In this document: positions 50,606 through 60,095 of the stretch, piece after piece
Numbering within the stretch: the first letter of the stretch is position 1
Layout of the letters: each line of letters opens with the position of its first letter
Assembly: GCF_001746365.1 (NCBI RefSeq)
Contig: NZ_MJAJ01000024.1
Location: 57,854-121,853 of the forward strand
Reading direction: 5' to 3'
From: Streptomyces sp. LUP30
Lineage (GTDB): Bacteria > Actinomycetota > Actinomycetes > Streptomycetales > Streptomycetaceae
Length of the DNA stretch: 64,000 bases
The notes under the pieces: generated by a model
Databases searched by the model: none
What the model was told of the DNA's origin: nothing
Seen by the model: the letters and a program-made list of their open reading frames with translations, nothing else
Position numbers and translations under genes: made by a program

Positions 50606-51370
50606 CTAGGGGTCCGCGGTCGCGGCGCGGTACAGCTGGGCGGCCTCCGCGCCCAGAACGATGCTGTACGACACGTCGTCCGTGTCCCCGCCCTGCTCGT
50701 GACCGCCCAGCACGCCCACGACCTGGCCGTCGCCGTTCACCCACGGGCTGCCGCTCGTTCCGCTGGTGAGGCCGGGGCAGGCTATGCGCTGCTGGGTGGG
50801 GCTGTGCGGGGTGGGCCGGTTCGTGCAGCGGACCGATTCCTCGGCGGCGTGCGGGTATCCGGTGACGGTCACGGGCGTGGCCCCGGTGGCGGTGCCGGTG
50901 GTGAACCGGTTGGCGCCGACGACGTCCTCGATGCCCTTGGCCTGCCGCTCGTCGAGGGTGGCGAACGCCACGTCGCTGTCCTCGTCCTGGTCCTTGGACC
51001 ACCCGTCGGGCAGGAAGACGCGGTCCGCCTTCCAGACCCCGTAGGGGGCGTGCCCGTCGTGGTATCCGGGGACGAAGACGAACTCTCCAGGCCCTTCGAG
51101 GCAGTGCGCCGCCGTGGCGATGAGGTTGTGGTGCGGGCTGCGCACGACGGACGCGGTGCAGAAGTGCTGGCCGACGAACTTGCCGGCCTCGGCGTCCTCC
51201 GCGGTGAACAGCGCGCCGACCCGGGCGGTCTGCGGCGTCGCCACAGCGACGGCCGTCACCCCCAGGGGGCCGGTCCCGCCGTCGGCGGTCGCCTCGGAGG
51301 CGGCGGTGACCGTGGCGACGGCCAGCATGACGACCGCACCGAGGAGGGCGTTTCGCTTCATCGGGTTCAC
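50606..51370 (-). CDS. Secreted trypsin-like serine protease
   Basis: A 254-aa exported S1 protease. The signal peptide is KRNALLGAVVMLAVATVTAA. The triad is His in LIATAAHCLEG, Asp in DEDSDVAFATL and Ser in GLTSGTSGSPWV. The two Cys pairs typical of the fold are present (FCTAS/AHCL and RCTN/IACPG). GTG 51370 or ATG 51361. It stands alone. Confidence 0.92.
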   Translation of the reverse strand: MNPMKRNALLGAVVMLAVATVTAASEATADGGTGPLGVTAVAVATPQTARVGALFTAEDAEAGKFVGQHFCTASVVRSPHHNLIATAAHCLEGPGEFVFVPGYHDGHAPYGVWKADRVFLPDGWSKDQDEDSDVAFATLDERQAKGIEDVVGANRFTTGTATGATPVTVTGYPHAAEESVRCTNRPTPHSPTQQRIACPGLTSGTSGSPWVNGDGQVVGVLGGHEQGGDTDDVSYSIVLGAEAAQLYRAATADP

Positions 51371-51682
51371 TGTGCCCCACGAAGGTGAGAGGAACGTCAG
51401 TTGTCCCTTTCGACGCTACCCGCACTTGGCCCGCACAATCTTCCCGGTCTCGGACGGGAGTACGAGGGTCAGCACGGATGGCAGGCAGGGGCGGCCCGTA
51501 CGGGCCCCGGGGCCCGGGGGCGCCCCGGGCGGGCCGGTCGGCGGTTCGGCCATTGGAGTGAATCCGGCGGGCCGTCCGGGACCTCCCTGATGTACTTCCG
51601 GGAGGAAGGCCCGCCGTCCGCGCCCTCCCACCCCTTCCCGCTCGCCCTCCTGCCCCGCTCGCCTCCCCCAAGGACACCAGCC

Positions 51683-51937
51683 GTGACCGACATCCCCCGT
51701 GACCTCGTGTGGACCCGAGCCGCTCCCCCGGACGCGACCGGACCCGGCCCCTGGATCGAGATCGCCTTCGGCCCGGGGGACGACGGCGAGGCCCCCGTCT
51801 ACCTGAGGGGAAGCGACGCCCCGGAGACGGTCGTCACGACGAACCGCCGTAAGTGGGACGCATTCGTCCTGGGCGTGCAGGCGGGCGAATTCGACCACTT
51901 CGTGGAAGGTGTGCTGGAAAGCGACCGGAGTGAATGA
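51683..51937 (+). CDS. DUF397 protein
   Basis: An 84-aa DUF397 protein (DLVWTRAAPPDATGPGPWIEI, VYLRGSDAPETVVTTNRRKW, AFVLGVQAGEFDHFV). DUF397 proteins usually sit beside an XRE regulator as BldB/WhiJ-like partner systems; this one has none next to it. GTG 51683 with AAGGA upstream. Confidence 0.88.
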   Translation: MTDIPRDLVWTRAAPPDATGPGPWIEIAFGPGDDGEAPVYLRGSDAPETVVTTNRRKWDAFVLGVQAGEFDHFVEGVLESDRSE

Positions 51938-51950
51938 GCGGCTGAAGGCC

Positions 51951-51986
51951 GAAGGGCCCCATCGACGATCGTCGATGGGGCCCTTC
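51951..51986. terminator. 18-bp perfect hairpin, bidirectional
   Basis: GAAGGGCCCCATCGACGA is followed directly by its complement TCGTCGATGGGGCCCTTC. It separates the convergent DUF397 and small hydrophobic genes. Confidence 0.88.
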
Positions 51987-52002
51987 TCACCGGGATTTCC
52001 GT

Positions 52003-52173
52003 CTACCAGCGGTACCAGCGGCCCTTGCGGCCACCGTGTCCGGCGGGGCGGACCACGAAGCCCACCAGCCAGACCGCCAGGACGATGACGGCGATCCACC
52101 ACAGTGCCTTGAGGGCGAAGCCGGCACCGAACAGAACCAGCGCGAGAAGCAGAACAAGAAGCAGGGGAACCAT
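52003..52173 (-). CDS. Small hydrophobic membrane protein (56 aa)
   Basis: Two adjacent helices (MVPLLLVLLLALVLFGAGFA, then LWWIAVIVLAVWLVGFVV) and a basic tail (GGRKGRWYRW). The pattern fits the widespread small 'hydrophobic protein' family of Streptomyces, often stress-induced. The ATG follows GGAGG with 9 nt spacing. Confidence 0.8.
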   Translation of the reverse strand: MVPLLLVLLLALVLFGAGFALKALWWIAVIVLAVWLVGFVVRPAGHGGRKGRWYRW

Positions 52174-52364
52174 GATTATCAACCTCCGCAGAGTCAGGTG
52201 CCCCACGAAATCCCCTTCACGCCCACAAATCTTCGACGCATGTCTGCGGGATTCCGGGTAATACGAGTCTCCCGCGCCCGGGGAATCGGCGGAAGAAGCG
52301 CCCGGGGGAATCCGGCGACGGAATCGCGCGGAGGAATCGGGCGGCGGAAACGCCTGAAGGGTCT

Positions 52365-53615
52365 TCAGAGGAATCGGCGGATCGGCAGGACCGCCGTCTC
52401 CCGCGCCCGCTGCAGCGCGGAACGCCGCTTCCAGCGCCCCTCCCGGATCAGCTCCGCGGCCTTCACGTCGTCGTCGAAGTGCCCGTCCAGCGTGGCCGTG
52501 AACTCCTGGTCCAGCACGGCCAGCATGATCTCCTCGTCGTGGTCGAGGGACCGGCGGTTGAAGTTGGTCGAGCCCACCAGCGCGGCCACACCGTCGACGG
52601 TGATGACCTTGGCGTGCATCATCGTCGGCTGGTACTGGTAGATCTTCACGCCGCAGGCGGTGAGGTCCTCGTAGTAGTGCTGACCGGCCAGCTGGCAGAC
52701 CCGTTTGTCGGTGTGCGGGCCGGGCAGCAGGATCTCGACCTCCACGCCCCGCCGGGCGGTGGCGCACAGGAGTTCGATGAAGAAGGCGTCCGGCGAGAAG
52801 TAGGCGGTGGCCAGCCGGAAGCGTTCCTCGGCGGACTCCAGCATCACCCGGATCAGGGTCTGCATGTCCTGCCAGCCGAAGCTGGCCGAGCCGCGCACCA
52901 CCTGCACCACGGCGTCGCCCTGCGGGCGGTGCGGGACGAACCGGTCGCAGTCGTCGAAGAGTTCGTCGTGGCACTCGGCCCAGTTCTGCGCGAAGGCGGC
53001 GGCGACGCCGTCCACGGCCGGCCCGCGGACCTCGACATGCGTGTCGCGCCACTCGTTCTGGTCACGGGCGTTGCCGCACCACTCCTCGGCGATGCCGACC
53101 CCGCCGGTGAAGGCCGTCTGCTCGTCCACGACGAGGACCTTGCGGTGGCAGCGGTGGTTCTGCTTGAACGGCGACAGGGTCAGGGGTCTGCGGAACCAGG
53201 CGATCTGCACGCCGGCCCGCTCCATCTCCTCCAGCAGTTCCTTCTCGATCAGCCGGCTGCCGAACCCGTCCAGCAGCAGCCGCACCCGTACACCCGCCTC
53301 GGCCCGGTCGGCCAGGGCCCGTGCGAACTCCCGGGCGATGTCTCCCCGCCAGTACACGAACGTCATCATGTCCACGGTGTGCGCGGCGGACCGGATGGCC
53401 TCGAGCATCGCGGGAAAGATCTCGTCCCCGTTGCGCAGGGCGGTGAGCGAGTTGCCCTCGGTCGCCGCGATGCCGATCAGCCGCTCCAGCCGACGCCGTA
53501 TGCGCGTGGCGCGCTCGGCGAACTCCGTCACCGGCGCCGGGGCATCCGCGTCGGCGCCGTCGCCGGGGGCGGGGGCGGGGGCGGTCGGCTGGCTCCGGTC
53601 CTGCGTACTGGTCAT
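52365..53615 (-). CDS. Phospholipase D-family protein (cardiolipin synthase-like)
   Basis: A 416-aa PLD-superfamily enzyme with two HKD motifs: HRKVLVVDEQTAFTGG (His157, Lys159, Asp164) and MHAKVITVDGVAALVGSTNFN near residue 345. There are no N-terminal membrane helices; instead a disordered Pro/Ala start and RRRLERLIGI. It probably condenses or transphosphatidylates phospholipids, but soluble PLD family members have varied substrates. ATG 53615. Confidence 0.9.
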   Translation of the reverse strand: MTSTQDRSQPTAPAPAPGDGADADAPAPVTEFAERATRIRRRLERLIGIAATEGNSLTALRNGDEIFPAMLEAIRSAAHTVDMMTFVYWRGDIAREFARALADRAEAGVRVRLLLDGFGSRLIEKELLEEMERAGVQIAWFRRPLTLSPFKQNHRCHRKVLVVDEQTAFTGGVGIAEEWCGNARDQNEWRDTHVEVRGPAVDGVAAAFAQNWAECHDELFDDCDRFVPHRPQGDAVVQVVRGSASFGWQDMQTLIRVMLESAEERFRLATAYFSPDAFFIELLCATARRGVEVEILLPGPHTDKRVCQLAGQHYYEDLTACGVKIYQYQPTMMHAKVITVDGVAALVGSTNFNRRSLDHDEEIMLAVLDQEFTATLDGHFDDDVKAAELIREGRWKRRSALQRARETAVLPIRRFL

Positions 53616-54077
53616 GGGTTCACCGGCCGGCGCTCGGAGGGGACAGGACAGCCGCGTGGCCCGGTCCGGCGCGGGACGCGGCGAGCAGACTTTACTCCGC
53701 CTTCACCTGGCGACCCCACCTTCCCCTCGTGCCCGGCACGGACGACGCCGACCGCGCGCAGGCCATCGGGACGAGCAGTCGCACCACCCCCCTCCCCCCA
53801 CCAGCGGAGCACCCCGCTCCCTCACACCTGTGGCGATCGAGGTCAAGTTCCGGCCATCCGCGCACCATCCGCCCGCCATTGATCAGCAATCCCCCAACCC
53901 CCTTCAGTAAGGCGGAAGTCAGGATTCCGCCGCCTGCCTTGTTGTCGCGTACTCAACAAGGGAACAGTCGTCCGCGGGCCGCCGCCCGCCTTCGGGGACC
54001 ACGCACCGACGGCAAGCACCACACCGAGCACCACCACCCGCACTGCCCCTGCCACCCCACTTCCAGGAGCGTGTCCG
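53616..54077. other. Intergenic region, 462 bp, with inverted repeat
   Basis: No gene is supported. A perfect CCTTGTTG-N9-CAACAAGG inverted repeat at 53937-53961, about 120 bp upstream of the S53 protease start, is a candidate regulator site. The rest is pyrimidine-rich with no clear promoter. Confidence 0.5.
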
Positions 54078-55430
54078 TTGCGTACGTCCACCCCCAACTC
54101 CTCTGCCGCATCCGGCAGATGGCGCCGCATAGGCGCTTCGGCCCTCGGCGTCACCGCCCTCGTGCTCGCCGGACTCGGCACCGCGGCCCACGCGAGCGCG
54201 GCGCCCACCGTCACCGCCGGGACCTCTTCCGCCGAGACCGCTGCCGCCAAGGTCACCTGGGCGGCCACCCCCTGCGCCACCCCCAAGCACCAGGGCGACC
54301 TGACCTGCAACTCCTTCCGCGTGACCGGCGGCACCACCGCCTTCCAGAAGGAACGCGCGGCTGAGACCGGCAAGACCGCCCAGGTCACCCCGAAGGCCGC
54401 CGCCGCGACCCCCACCGGCTACGGCCCCTCCGACCTCCAGAACGCCTACGGCCTGACCGACGCGGCCTCGGCCGGCGGCTCCGGCGAGACCATCGCCATC
54501 GTCGACGCCTACGACGACCCGAACGCCGCCGCCGACCTCGCCAAGTACCGCTCCTCCTACGGCCTCCCGGCGTGCACGGTCGCCAACGGCTGCTTCAAGA
54601 AGGTGAGCCAGAGCGGCTCCACCACCTCCCTGCCCACCGCCGACAGCGGCTGGGCCGAGGAGGAGTCCCTCGACCTGGACATGGCAAGCGCGGTCTGCCC
54701 GAACTGCAAGATCCTGCTCGTCGAGGCCACCTCCTCGTCCATGGCCAACCTCGGCAAGTCCGTCAACGAGGCCGTGACGCTGGGCGCGAAGTTCGTCTCC
54801 AACAGCTACGGCGGCTCCGAGTCGTCCTCGGACACGTCGTACGACACCTCGTACTTCAAGCACGCCGGCGTCGCCATCACCGTCAGCGCGGGCGACGAGG
54901 GCTACGGCGCGGAGTACCCGGCCGCCTCCAAGTACGTGACGTCCGTCGGCGGCACCGCCCTGTCCACGTCCTCCACCAGCCGCGGCTGGACCGAGAAGGT
55001 CTGGAACACCAGCTCCACCGAGGGCACCGGCTCCGGCTGCTCCGCCTACGACGCCAAGCCCACCTGGCAGACCGACACCGGCTGCGCCAAGCGCACGATC
55101 TCCGACGTCTCGGCCGTGGCCGACCCGGCGACCGGCGTCTCGGTCTACGACTCCTACGGCGTCACCACCGGCTGGTACACGTTCGGCGGCACCAGCGCCT
55201 CCGCGCCCATCATCGCCGCGGTCTACGCCCTCGCCGGCACCCCCGGCAGCGCCGACTACCCGGCCGCCTACCCCTACGCGGCAGCCGGCACCTCGGCCCT
55301 GAACGACGTCACCAGCGGCAGCAACGGCTCCTGCTCCTCCAGCGCCGCCTACCTCTGCACCGCGAAGTCCGGCTACGACGGCCCCACCGGCCTCGGCACC
55401 CCCCAGGGCACAGAGGCCTTCACCGGCTGA
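54078..55430 (+). CDS. Secreted S53 (sedolisin) family serine-carboxyl peptidase
   Basis: A 450-aa exported protease. Signal region SALGVTALVLAGLGTAAHAS, a short propeptide, then the catalytic domain with Glu/Asp in EEESLDLDMASAVCPNCKI, an oxyanion-region Asp in TVSAGDEGYG, and catalytic Ser in FGGTSASAPI. The prodomain is much shorter than in kumamolisin-type enzymes. TTG 54078 with CAGGAG 8 nt upstream. It stands alone before a hairpin. Confidence 0.93.
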   Translation: MRTSTPNSSAASGRWRRIGASALGVTALVLAGLGTAAHASAAPTVTAGTSSAETAAAKVTWAATPCATPKHQGDLTCNSFRVTGGTTAFQKERAAETGKTAQVTPKAAAATPTGYGPSDLQNAYGLTDAASAGGSGETIAIVDAYDDPNAAADLAKYRSSYGLPACTVANGCFKKVSQSGSTTSLPTADSGWAEEESLDLDMASAVCPNCKILLVEATSSSMANLGKSVNEAVTLGAKFVSNSYGGSESSSDTSYDTSYFKHAGVAITVSAGDEGYGAEYPAASKYVTSVGGTALSTSSTSRGWTEKVWNTSSTEGTGSGCSAYDAKPTWQTDTGCAKRTISDVSAVADPATGVSVYDSYGVTTGWYTFGGTSASAPIIAAVYALAGTPGSADYPAAYPYAAAGTSALNDVTSGSNGSCSSSAAYLCTAKSGYDGPTGLGTPQGTEAFTG

Positions 55431-55842
55431 CCCCGCATCACATCCACCACACAAGAACAGCCGCAGTGGGCCGTGGGGGCCACACGCGGCGAACGAACGG
55501 GCCGTGGCGACAGCCGCGGCCCGTTCGCCGTTCTCTGTGCGGAACGTGAGATCTTCGTCATGAGAACATCGAAACGTAAGCTCACCCGACCGGCCGTCAG
55601 AAACGGCACAGGGCCGTGAAGTGGGCTAACGACGGAACCACACCACAGGTTCCGCACCGGCCTCATTGCCCGGCGTTATCTGCCGTGATACACAGAGTGA
55701 CCATACGAGCCAATCGTACGAATCCGGTCCGCCAATGGCGTCAAGTCGACATACGACGGCGACTTTGTCGGCGAGAATGAGACGTGACCTCTGCACACCG
55801 GCAGAGGGACTGCGGAACTACCCACCAGGGGCGGTGACTTAC
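55431..55842. other. Intergenic region before the T4SS-like cluster, 412 bp
   Basis: After the protease terminator no gene is supported. The sequence becomes less GC-rich from about 55540 (for example GAGATCTTCGTCATGAGAACATCGAAACG), typical of a promoter region for the downstream cluster. No -10/-35 is called. Confidence 0.4.
55494..55527 (+). terminator. Hairpin after the S53 protease gene
   Basis: CGAACGGGCCG (55494-55504) pairs with CGGCCCGTTCG (55517-55527) with a 12-nt loop, 64 bp after the stop. Confidence 0.7.
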
Positions 55843-56151
55843 ATGCTGTTTGCGGCCGACAAAGGCGACATCAACACCATCATCGGCGGGATCGCTCCGG
55901 ACTGGGGGCCCTTCGGCAGCCTGGGCAACGAGGCCAAGGTGATGATCGAGGTCGTGATGGCGGTCGCCATCCTCCTCTGCCTCGGCATCGCCATCTGGGG
56001 CGCGGCCAAGCAACGTATCGGCGCGACTGCCTTGCGGGACACCTTCAGTGCGGAACAGGGCAAGGGCCTCATCATCGCCGGCCTGACGGGCGTCTTCATC
56101 ATCGGCTCCCTCGGGACGCTGTTCACGATCGTGTACGGCATGGCCGTCTGA
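55843..56151 (+). CDS. Small two-helix membrane protein of T4SS-like cluster (VirB2-like position)
   Basis: A 102-aa protein: a polar start (MLFAADKGDINTIIGGIAPD), helix one (VMIEVVMAVAILLCLGIAIW), a basic loop, and helix two (LIIAGLTGVFIIGSLGTLF). Size, two-helix topology and first position ahead of VirB8/6/4-like genes resemble pilin-like or TcpE-type subunits, but no pilin signal is clear. ATG 55843 with an AGGGGCGGTGA purine element. Confidence 0.82.
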   Translation: MLFAADKGDINTIIGGIAPDWGPFGSLGNEAKVMIEVVMAVAILLCLGIAIWGAAKQRIGATALRDTFSAEQGKGLIIAGLTGVFIIGSLGTLFTIVYGMAV

Positions 56152-56351
56152 CCGCGTCCCTCCGTCACACCCCGTCCCGTCCGGGCACGCCCGGCCCGCC
56201 ACCCCCACCCACCTGTCGTGCCCACCGGCTGAGGTTGCGTTTCCCTGATGTCCCTGATGTCGAGTCACCACACCGCGCCCGCGCGGGAACCAGCACGGCT
56301 ACCGTCGTACTACCACGCGTTCCGGTACGGCAACGAGGGGGCGTACGCGGC

Positions 56352-57203
56352 ATGACTCCCGGCGACGAACACGACTACCGCGAACCCACGCGCACCGAAG
56401 AGGGTCGCGGCTATGGCGGCACCCGGCTGCGCCTGCCCGAGAACGACCCCTACGGCGGAGCCCGCAGAGGCGGCCGCTCGTCGTCGCGCAGCCTCGTCAC
56501 CGTGGTCGGCGTCGTCGTCCTGCTGATCGCAGCGATCGCCTTCGCGAACCGTGGAGGCGGAGATTCCGCTTCAACGTCGACGGGCGGCGGCGAAGCCGAC
56601 AAGCCGACCGCCACCAGCACGACAGCCACGGGAACGAAGCCCGTGCGGGCCACGAGCGGCGGCATCCCGGTGGGCTACGCCCACGACGCGCAGGGTGCGC
56701 AGAGCGCAGCGGCCAACTACGCCGTGGCGCTCGGCTCGGCCGACATGTTCCTCACGACACAACGGCACCAGATCGTCGACACCGTGTACGCACCCCGTGT
56801 CGCCGCCGCCAGACAGTCCGCCCTGGACAAGGCTTACGCGAACGAGACGTTTCTGAGCAACATCGGCCTCGACAAGGACGGCACCGCACCGGACGGTCAG
56901 ACGTTCGTCTCCCGGGTCGTCCCCGTGGGCACCAAGGTCACCGCGTCCAGCGCGAGCGCAGCCACCGTCGAGGTCTGGTACACGTCGCTCTTCGGTCTCT
57001 CGGGGGCGACTTCGACCAACCCCGTCGCCGAGAGCTGGTTCACCACGACCTACCAGCTCACATGGGCGGAAAACGACTGGAAGGTCGCCGACTTCCAGCA
57101 GAAGGACGGTCCTGTGCCGGTCGGGCGCGACCAAAAGGCCTCCACCGCCGACGACATGACGAAGGCCGTCGAGGAGTTCGGAGGGTTCACCTATGCGCGC
57201 TAA
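56352..57203 (+). CDS. VirB8/TcpC-like membrane protein
   Basis: A 283-aa protein with a charged cytosolic N-terminus (about 1-45), a single helix (SLVTVVGVVVLLIAAIAFA), a Gly/Ser/Thr linker and an extracytoplasmic alpha/beta domain (AANYAVALGSADMF, ATVEVWYTSLFGLSG, FTTTYQLTWAENDWKVADFQ). The last strand pattern is the NTF2-like fold of VirB8/TcpC conjugation proteins. The next gene starts inside its 3' end (11-bp overlap). Confidence 0.87.
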   Translation: MTPGDEHDYREPTRTEEGRGYGGTRLRLPENDPYGGARRGGRSSSRSLVTVVGVVVLLIAAIAFANRGGGDSASTSTGGGEADKPTATSTTATGTKPVRATSGGIPVGYAHDAQGAQSAAANYAVALGSADMFLTTQRHQIVDTVYAPRVAAARQSALDKAYANETFLSNIGLDKDGTAPDGQTFVSRVVPVGTKVTASSASAATVEVWYTSLFGLSGATSTNPVAESWFTTTYQLTWAENDWKVADFQQKDGPVPVGRDQKASTADDMTKAVEEFGGFTYAR

Positions 57204-58530
57204 GCACCTCCCTCTCAAGGTGACGGCCGCCCTGGCCGCCGTACAGGCCACGGCTGTGCTGCTGGCCACCCGTGCCGTCGCCCTGCCGACGCCCAGTCCG
57301 TCCCCGTCACCCTCGTCCTCTCCGAGCAGCGCCTGTAGCGAGCTCATCCGAGGCCCCGCCAGGGACTACTGCGAGAAGGGCGAGAACCCCTCCTCCACCA
57401 CCAACCCCGGCGTCTCCGACACCCTCGACCCCCTCTCCTCGCTCGCCAAGGGCTGTGCCGACGCCGCCTCCTGGACCGTCGACAAGCTCAGCGCCGCCGT
57501 GAAGGACACGGCGAACGTGGACTTCACCAACGAGAAGTTCCTGCAGCAGTACGCCGTCGTCTTCGCGGCCTCGACCGTTCTGACGCTCCTGCTGTGGCTG
57601 CTGGCCGTCGCCAAGCGCGCGGTGCGCGGGGTCCCTCTGACCACCGCCATCGGCGAAGCCGTCGGCTTCCTCTGGCTGACCGTCCTGGCCTCCGCCTTCA
57701 CCCCCCTGATCCTCTACACCGTCGTCTCCGCCACGGACGGCATCACCGACGTCCTCGCCAAGACCACCGGCAACCAGACCGACACCTTCTTCGGCACCTT
57801 CTCCGCCGCCCTCGCCAAGGGCGAGAACATCGGCGGCGGCCCGATCATGCTGATCGTGGTGTCCCTGGTGTCGATCCTCGCCGCCGGGGTGCTCTGGCTG
57901 GAGCTCGTCATCCGGGCCGCGCTGCTCTACGTGGGCGCCCTGCTCGGCACCGTCGTCTACGCGGGCCTGGTCGACAAGAACCTGTGGAGCCACGTCCGCC
58001 GCTGGGCCGGCATCATGATCGCCGTCATCCTGGTCAAACCGGTGATCGTGATCGTCCTCGGACTGGCCGGGGCGCTGTCCGCCGGCGACGGCCCGAACGC
58101 CTTCTCCGCCGTCGTCTCCGGCCTCGCCATCATCCTGCTCGCCATCTTCGCCAGCGCGATGATCTACCGCTTCGTCCCCGGCTTCGGCGACGAGATCGCC
58201 AACGGCCGCAACAACCGCATCATGCAGGGGGCCGAGGGCAAGGCCGCGGCCGTCATCAGCTCCCCGGCGACTCTCGTCGCCCAGGGCATCAAGACCCACA
58301 GCACCCGTGCGGACAACAACGGCGGCGGCCAGTCGGGGTCCTCCGGCGCCCGCCCCTCCAACCCCGCCAGCGGCGGGGTGGCCGCGCACAGCTCGCGCTC
58401 CTCGAACGGAGGCGGCGGATCTGTCCCCTCCGCCGCACCCCCGCCCCGCGCGAGCAACCCGGTCAACACCCCGCACGCCGGCAACACCCGCAACAGCAGT
58501 ACCAACCGCACGGGAGGTGAAGGGCGTTGA
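57193..58530 (+). CDS. VirB6/TrbL-like polytopic membrane protein
   Basis: A 445-aa protein with signal-like start (VTAALAAVQATAVLLATRAV), a Ser/Pro stretch, an extracytoplasmic Cys-containing segment (SACSELIRGPARDYCE, KGCADAASW), then about six helices from 120 to 325 (VVFAASTVLTLLLWLLAVA, IMLIVVSLVSILAAGVLWL, AAGLALLYVGALLGT-like). A long Ser/Gly/Asn-rich tail ends it. This topology matches VirB6/TrbL channel subunits. ATG 57193. Confidence 0.88.
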   Translation: MRAKHLPLKVTAALAAVQATAVLLATRAVALPTPSPSPSPSSSPSSACSELIRGPARDYCEKGENPSSTTNPGVSDTLDPLSSLAKGCADAASWTVDKLSAAVKDTANVDFTNEKFLQQYAVVFAASTVLTLLLWLLAVAKRAVRGVPLTTAIGEAVGFLWLTVLASAFTPLILYTVVSATDGITDVLAKTTGNQTDTFFGTFSAALAKGENIGGGPIMLIVVSLVSILAAGVLWLELVIRAALLYVGALLGTVVYAGLVDKNLWSHVRRWAGIMIAVILVKPVIVIVLGLAGALSAGDGPNAFSAVVSGLAIILLAIFASAMIYRFVPGFGDEIANGRNNRIMQGAEGKAAAVISSPATLVAQGIKTHSTRADNNGGGQSGSSGARPSNPASGGVAAHSSRSSNGGGGSVPSAAPPPRASNPVNTPHAGNTRNSSTNRTGGEGR

Positions 58531-60086
58531 CGACTGATTCCCACGTGTCCCACGCGGTCACGCCCCGCCGTACATATCTCATCGGCCGCGCCAGGCCCAA
58601 CGCGATCGTCGGCCGCAACCGCGAGTCCGGCGAGATCGCGCTCATCGTCCTCGGCGCGTTCCTGGGCATGATGTGCGGCCTCCTCGTCCCCGTCCTCGCC
58701 CTGCGCATCGTCCTGCTGAGCGGCTTCCCCATGCTCTCCGTGGCCGCCGTCTACGTGCCCTACAAGCGCCGCACGTTCTACAAGTGGTTCGAGATCAACC
58801 GCAGTTACAAGCGCACCCTGCGCCGGGGCACCACGTACCGCTCGTCCGCCGTCGAGGCCGGCACCCGGCTCGACGGACAGGAGATCGAGATCGGGCCGCC
58901 TCCGGGCATCGGCCGCATCAACTGGCTGGCCGCGCCCTTCGGGCCCGACGAGATCGCCGTCCTCCTGCACGCCGACCGCCGCACGGTGACGGCCGCGATC
59001 GAGATCGAGGGCCCGGGCGTCGGCCTGCGCGACAGCGAGGACCAGGAGGCCCTCGTCGACCGCTTCGGCACCCTCCTCAAGCACGTGGCCAACGGCGACG
59101 GCTTCGTCACCCGCCTGCAGATCCTCGCCCGCACCCTCCCCGCCGACCCCGACGCCCACGCCAAGGACGTCGCCGTCCGGGGCGACGAGCGCTCCCCCGA
59201 CTGGCTGGCCCGCTCCTACGACCAGCTGCAGTCCATGGTCTCCACGAGCAGCGAGCAGCACCGCGCCTATCTCGTCGCCTGTATGCACTTCACCCGCGAG
59301 CTGTCCGCCGAGGCCCACGCCATGGCCCGCGCCGCCCGCCCCCAGGCCGGCCGCAGGCTCGACCGCGACGCCGGCCTCGCCGTCGTCATGGCCCGTGAGC
59401 TCACCGACATCTGCTCCCGCCTGCAGGAGGCGGACATCCGCGTCCGCCAGCCCCTGGGCCAGGGCCGGCTGTCCTCCCTCGTCCACTCCATGTACGACCC
59501 GGACCACCCGATCGACCACATCCAGGCGATGACCAAGCGCAACGCCTGGCCGGCCGAGCTGGACGCCATGGAGCCGACGTACCTCCAGGCCAAGACCCGC
59601 GAGTCGACCACCCGCGCGCCCTGGTGCCACGCCACGGCCTGGGTGAAGGAGTGGCCGATGACCCCGGTGGGCGTCAACTTCCTGGCCCCCCTGCTGGTCC
59701 ACACCCCGGACGTCATCCGCACGGTCGCCGTCACCATGGACCTCGAACCCACCGAGGTCGCGATCGAACGCATGCTGACGGAGAAGACGAACGACGAGGC
59801 GGAGGCGAGCCGCGCGGCCAAGATGAACCGCACCGTCGACCCCCGCGACGTGGCCGCCCACTCCCGCCTGGACCAGCGCGGCGAGGACCTGGCGTCCGGC
59901 GCGGCCGGGGTCAACCTGGTCGGCTACATCACCGTCTCCTCCCGCAGCCCCGAGGCGCTCGCCCGCGACAAGCGGACGATAAGGGCGTCGGCCGGAAAGT
60001 CGTACCTGAAGCTGGAGTGGTGCGACCGTGAGCACCACCGCGCGTTCGTGAACACCCTCCCGTTCGCCACCGGAATCCGAAGGTAG
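58527..60086 (+). CDS. VirB3/VirB4 N-half-like protein (SCO6880/PrgI-type)
   Basis: A 519-aa protein with two close N-terminal helices (ALIVLGAFLGMMCGLLVPV, VLALRIVLLSGFPMLSVAAVY) like VirB3/PrgI, followed by a cytosolic region (RRTYLIGRARPN start; VLLHADRRTVTAAIEIEGPG; WPMTPVGVNFLAPLLVHTPDV; MDLEPTEVAIERM) that resembles the N-terminal, non-ATPase part of VirB4. The ATPase half is the next gene. TTG 58527 overlaps the previous stop by 4 bp and follows GGGAGGTGAAGG. Confidence 0.88.
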   Translation: MTTDSHVSHAVTPRRTYLIGRARPNAIVGRNRESGEIALIVLGAFLGMMCGLLVPVLALRIVLLSGFPMLSVAAVYVPYKRRTFYKWFEINRSYKRTLRRGTTYRSSAVEAGTRLDGQEIEIGPPPGIGRINWLAAPFGPDEIAVLLHADRRTVTAAIEIEGPGVGLRDSEDQEALVDRFGTLLKHVANGDGFVTRLQILARTLPADPDAHAKDVAVRGDERSPDWLARSYDQLQSMVSTSSEQHRAYLVACMHFTRELSAEAHAMARAARPQAGRRLDRDAGLAVVMARELTDICSRLQEADIRVRQPLGQGRLSSLVHSMYDPDHPIDHIQAMTKRNAWPAELDAMEPTYLQAKTRESTTRAPWCHATAWVKEWPMTPVGVNFLAPLLVHTPDVIRTVAVTMDLEPTEVAIERMLTEKTNDEAEASRAAKMNRTVDPRDVAAHSRLDQRGEDLASGAAGVNLVGYITVSSRSPEALARDKRTIRASAGKSYLKLEWCDREHHRAFVNTLPFATGIRR

Positions 60087-60095
60087 GGACTTCAC

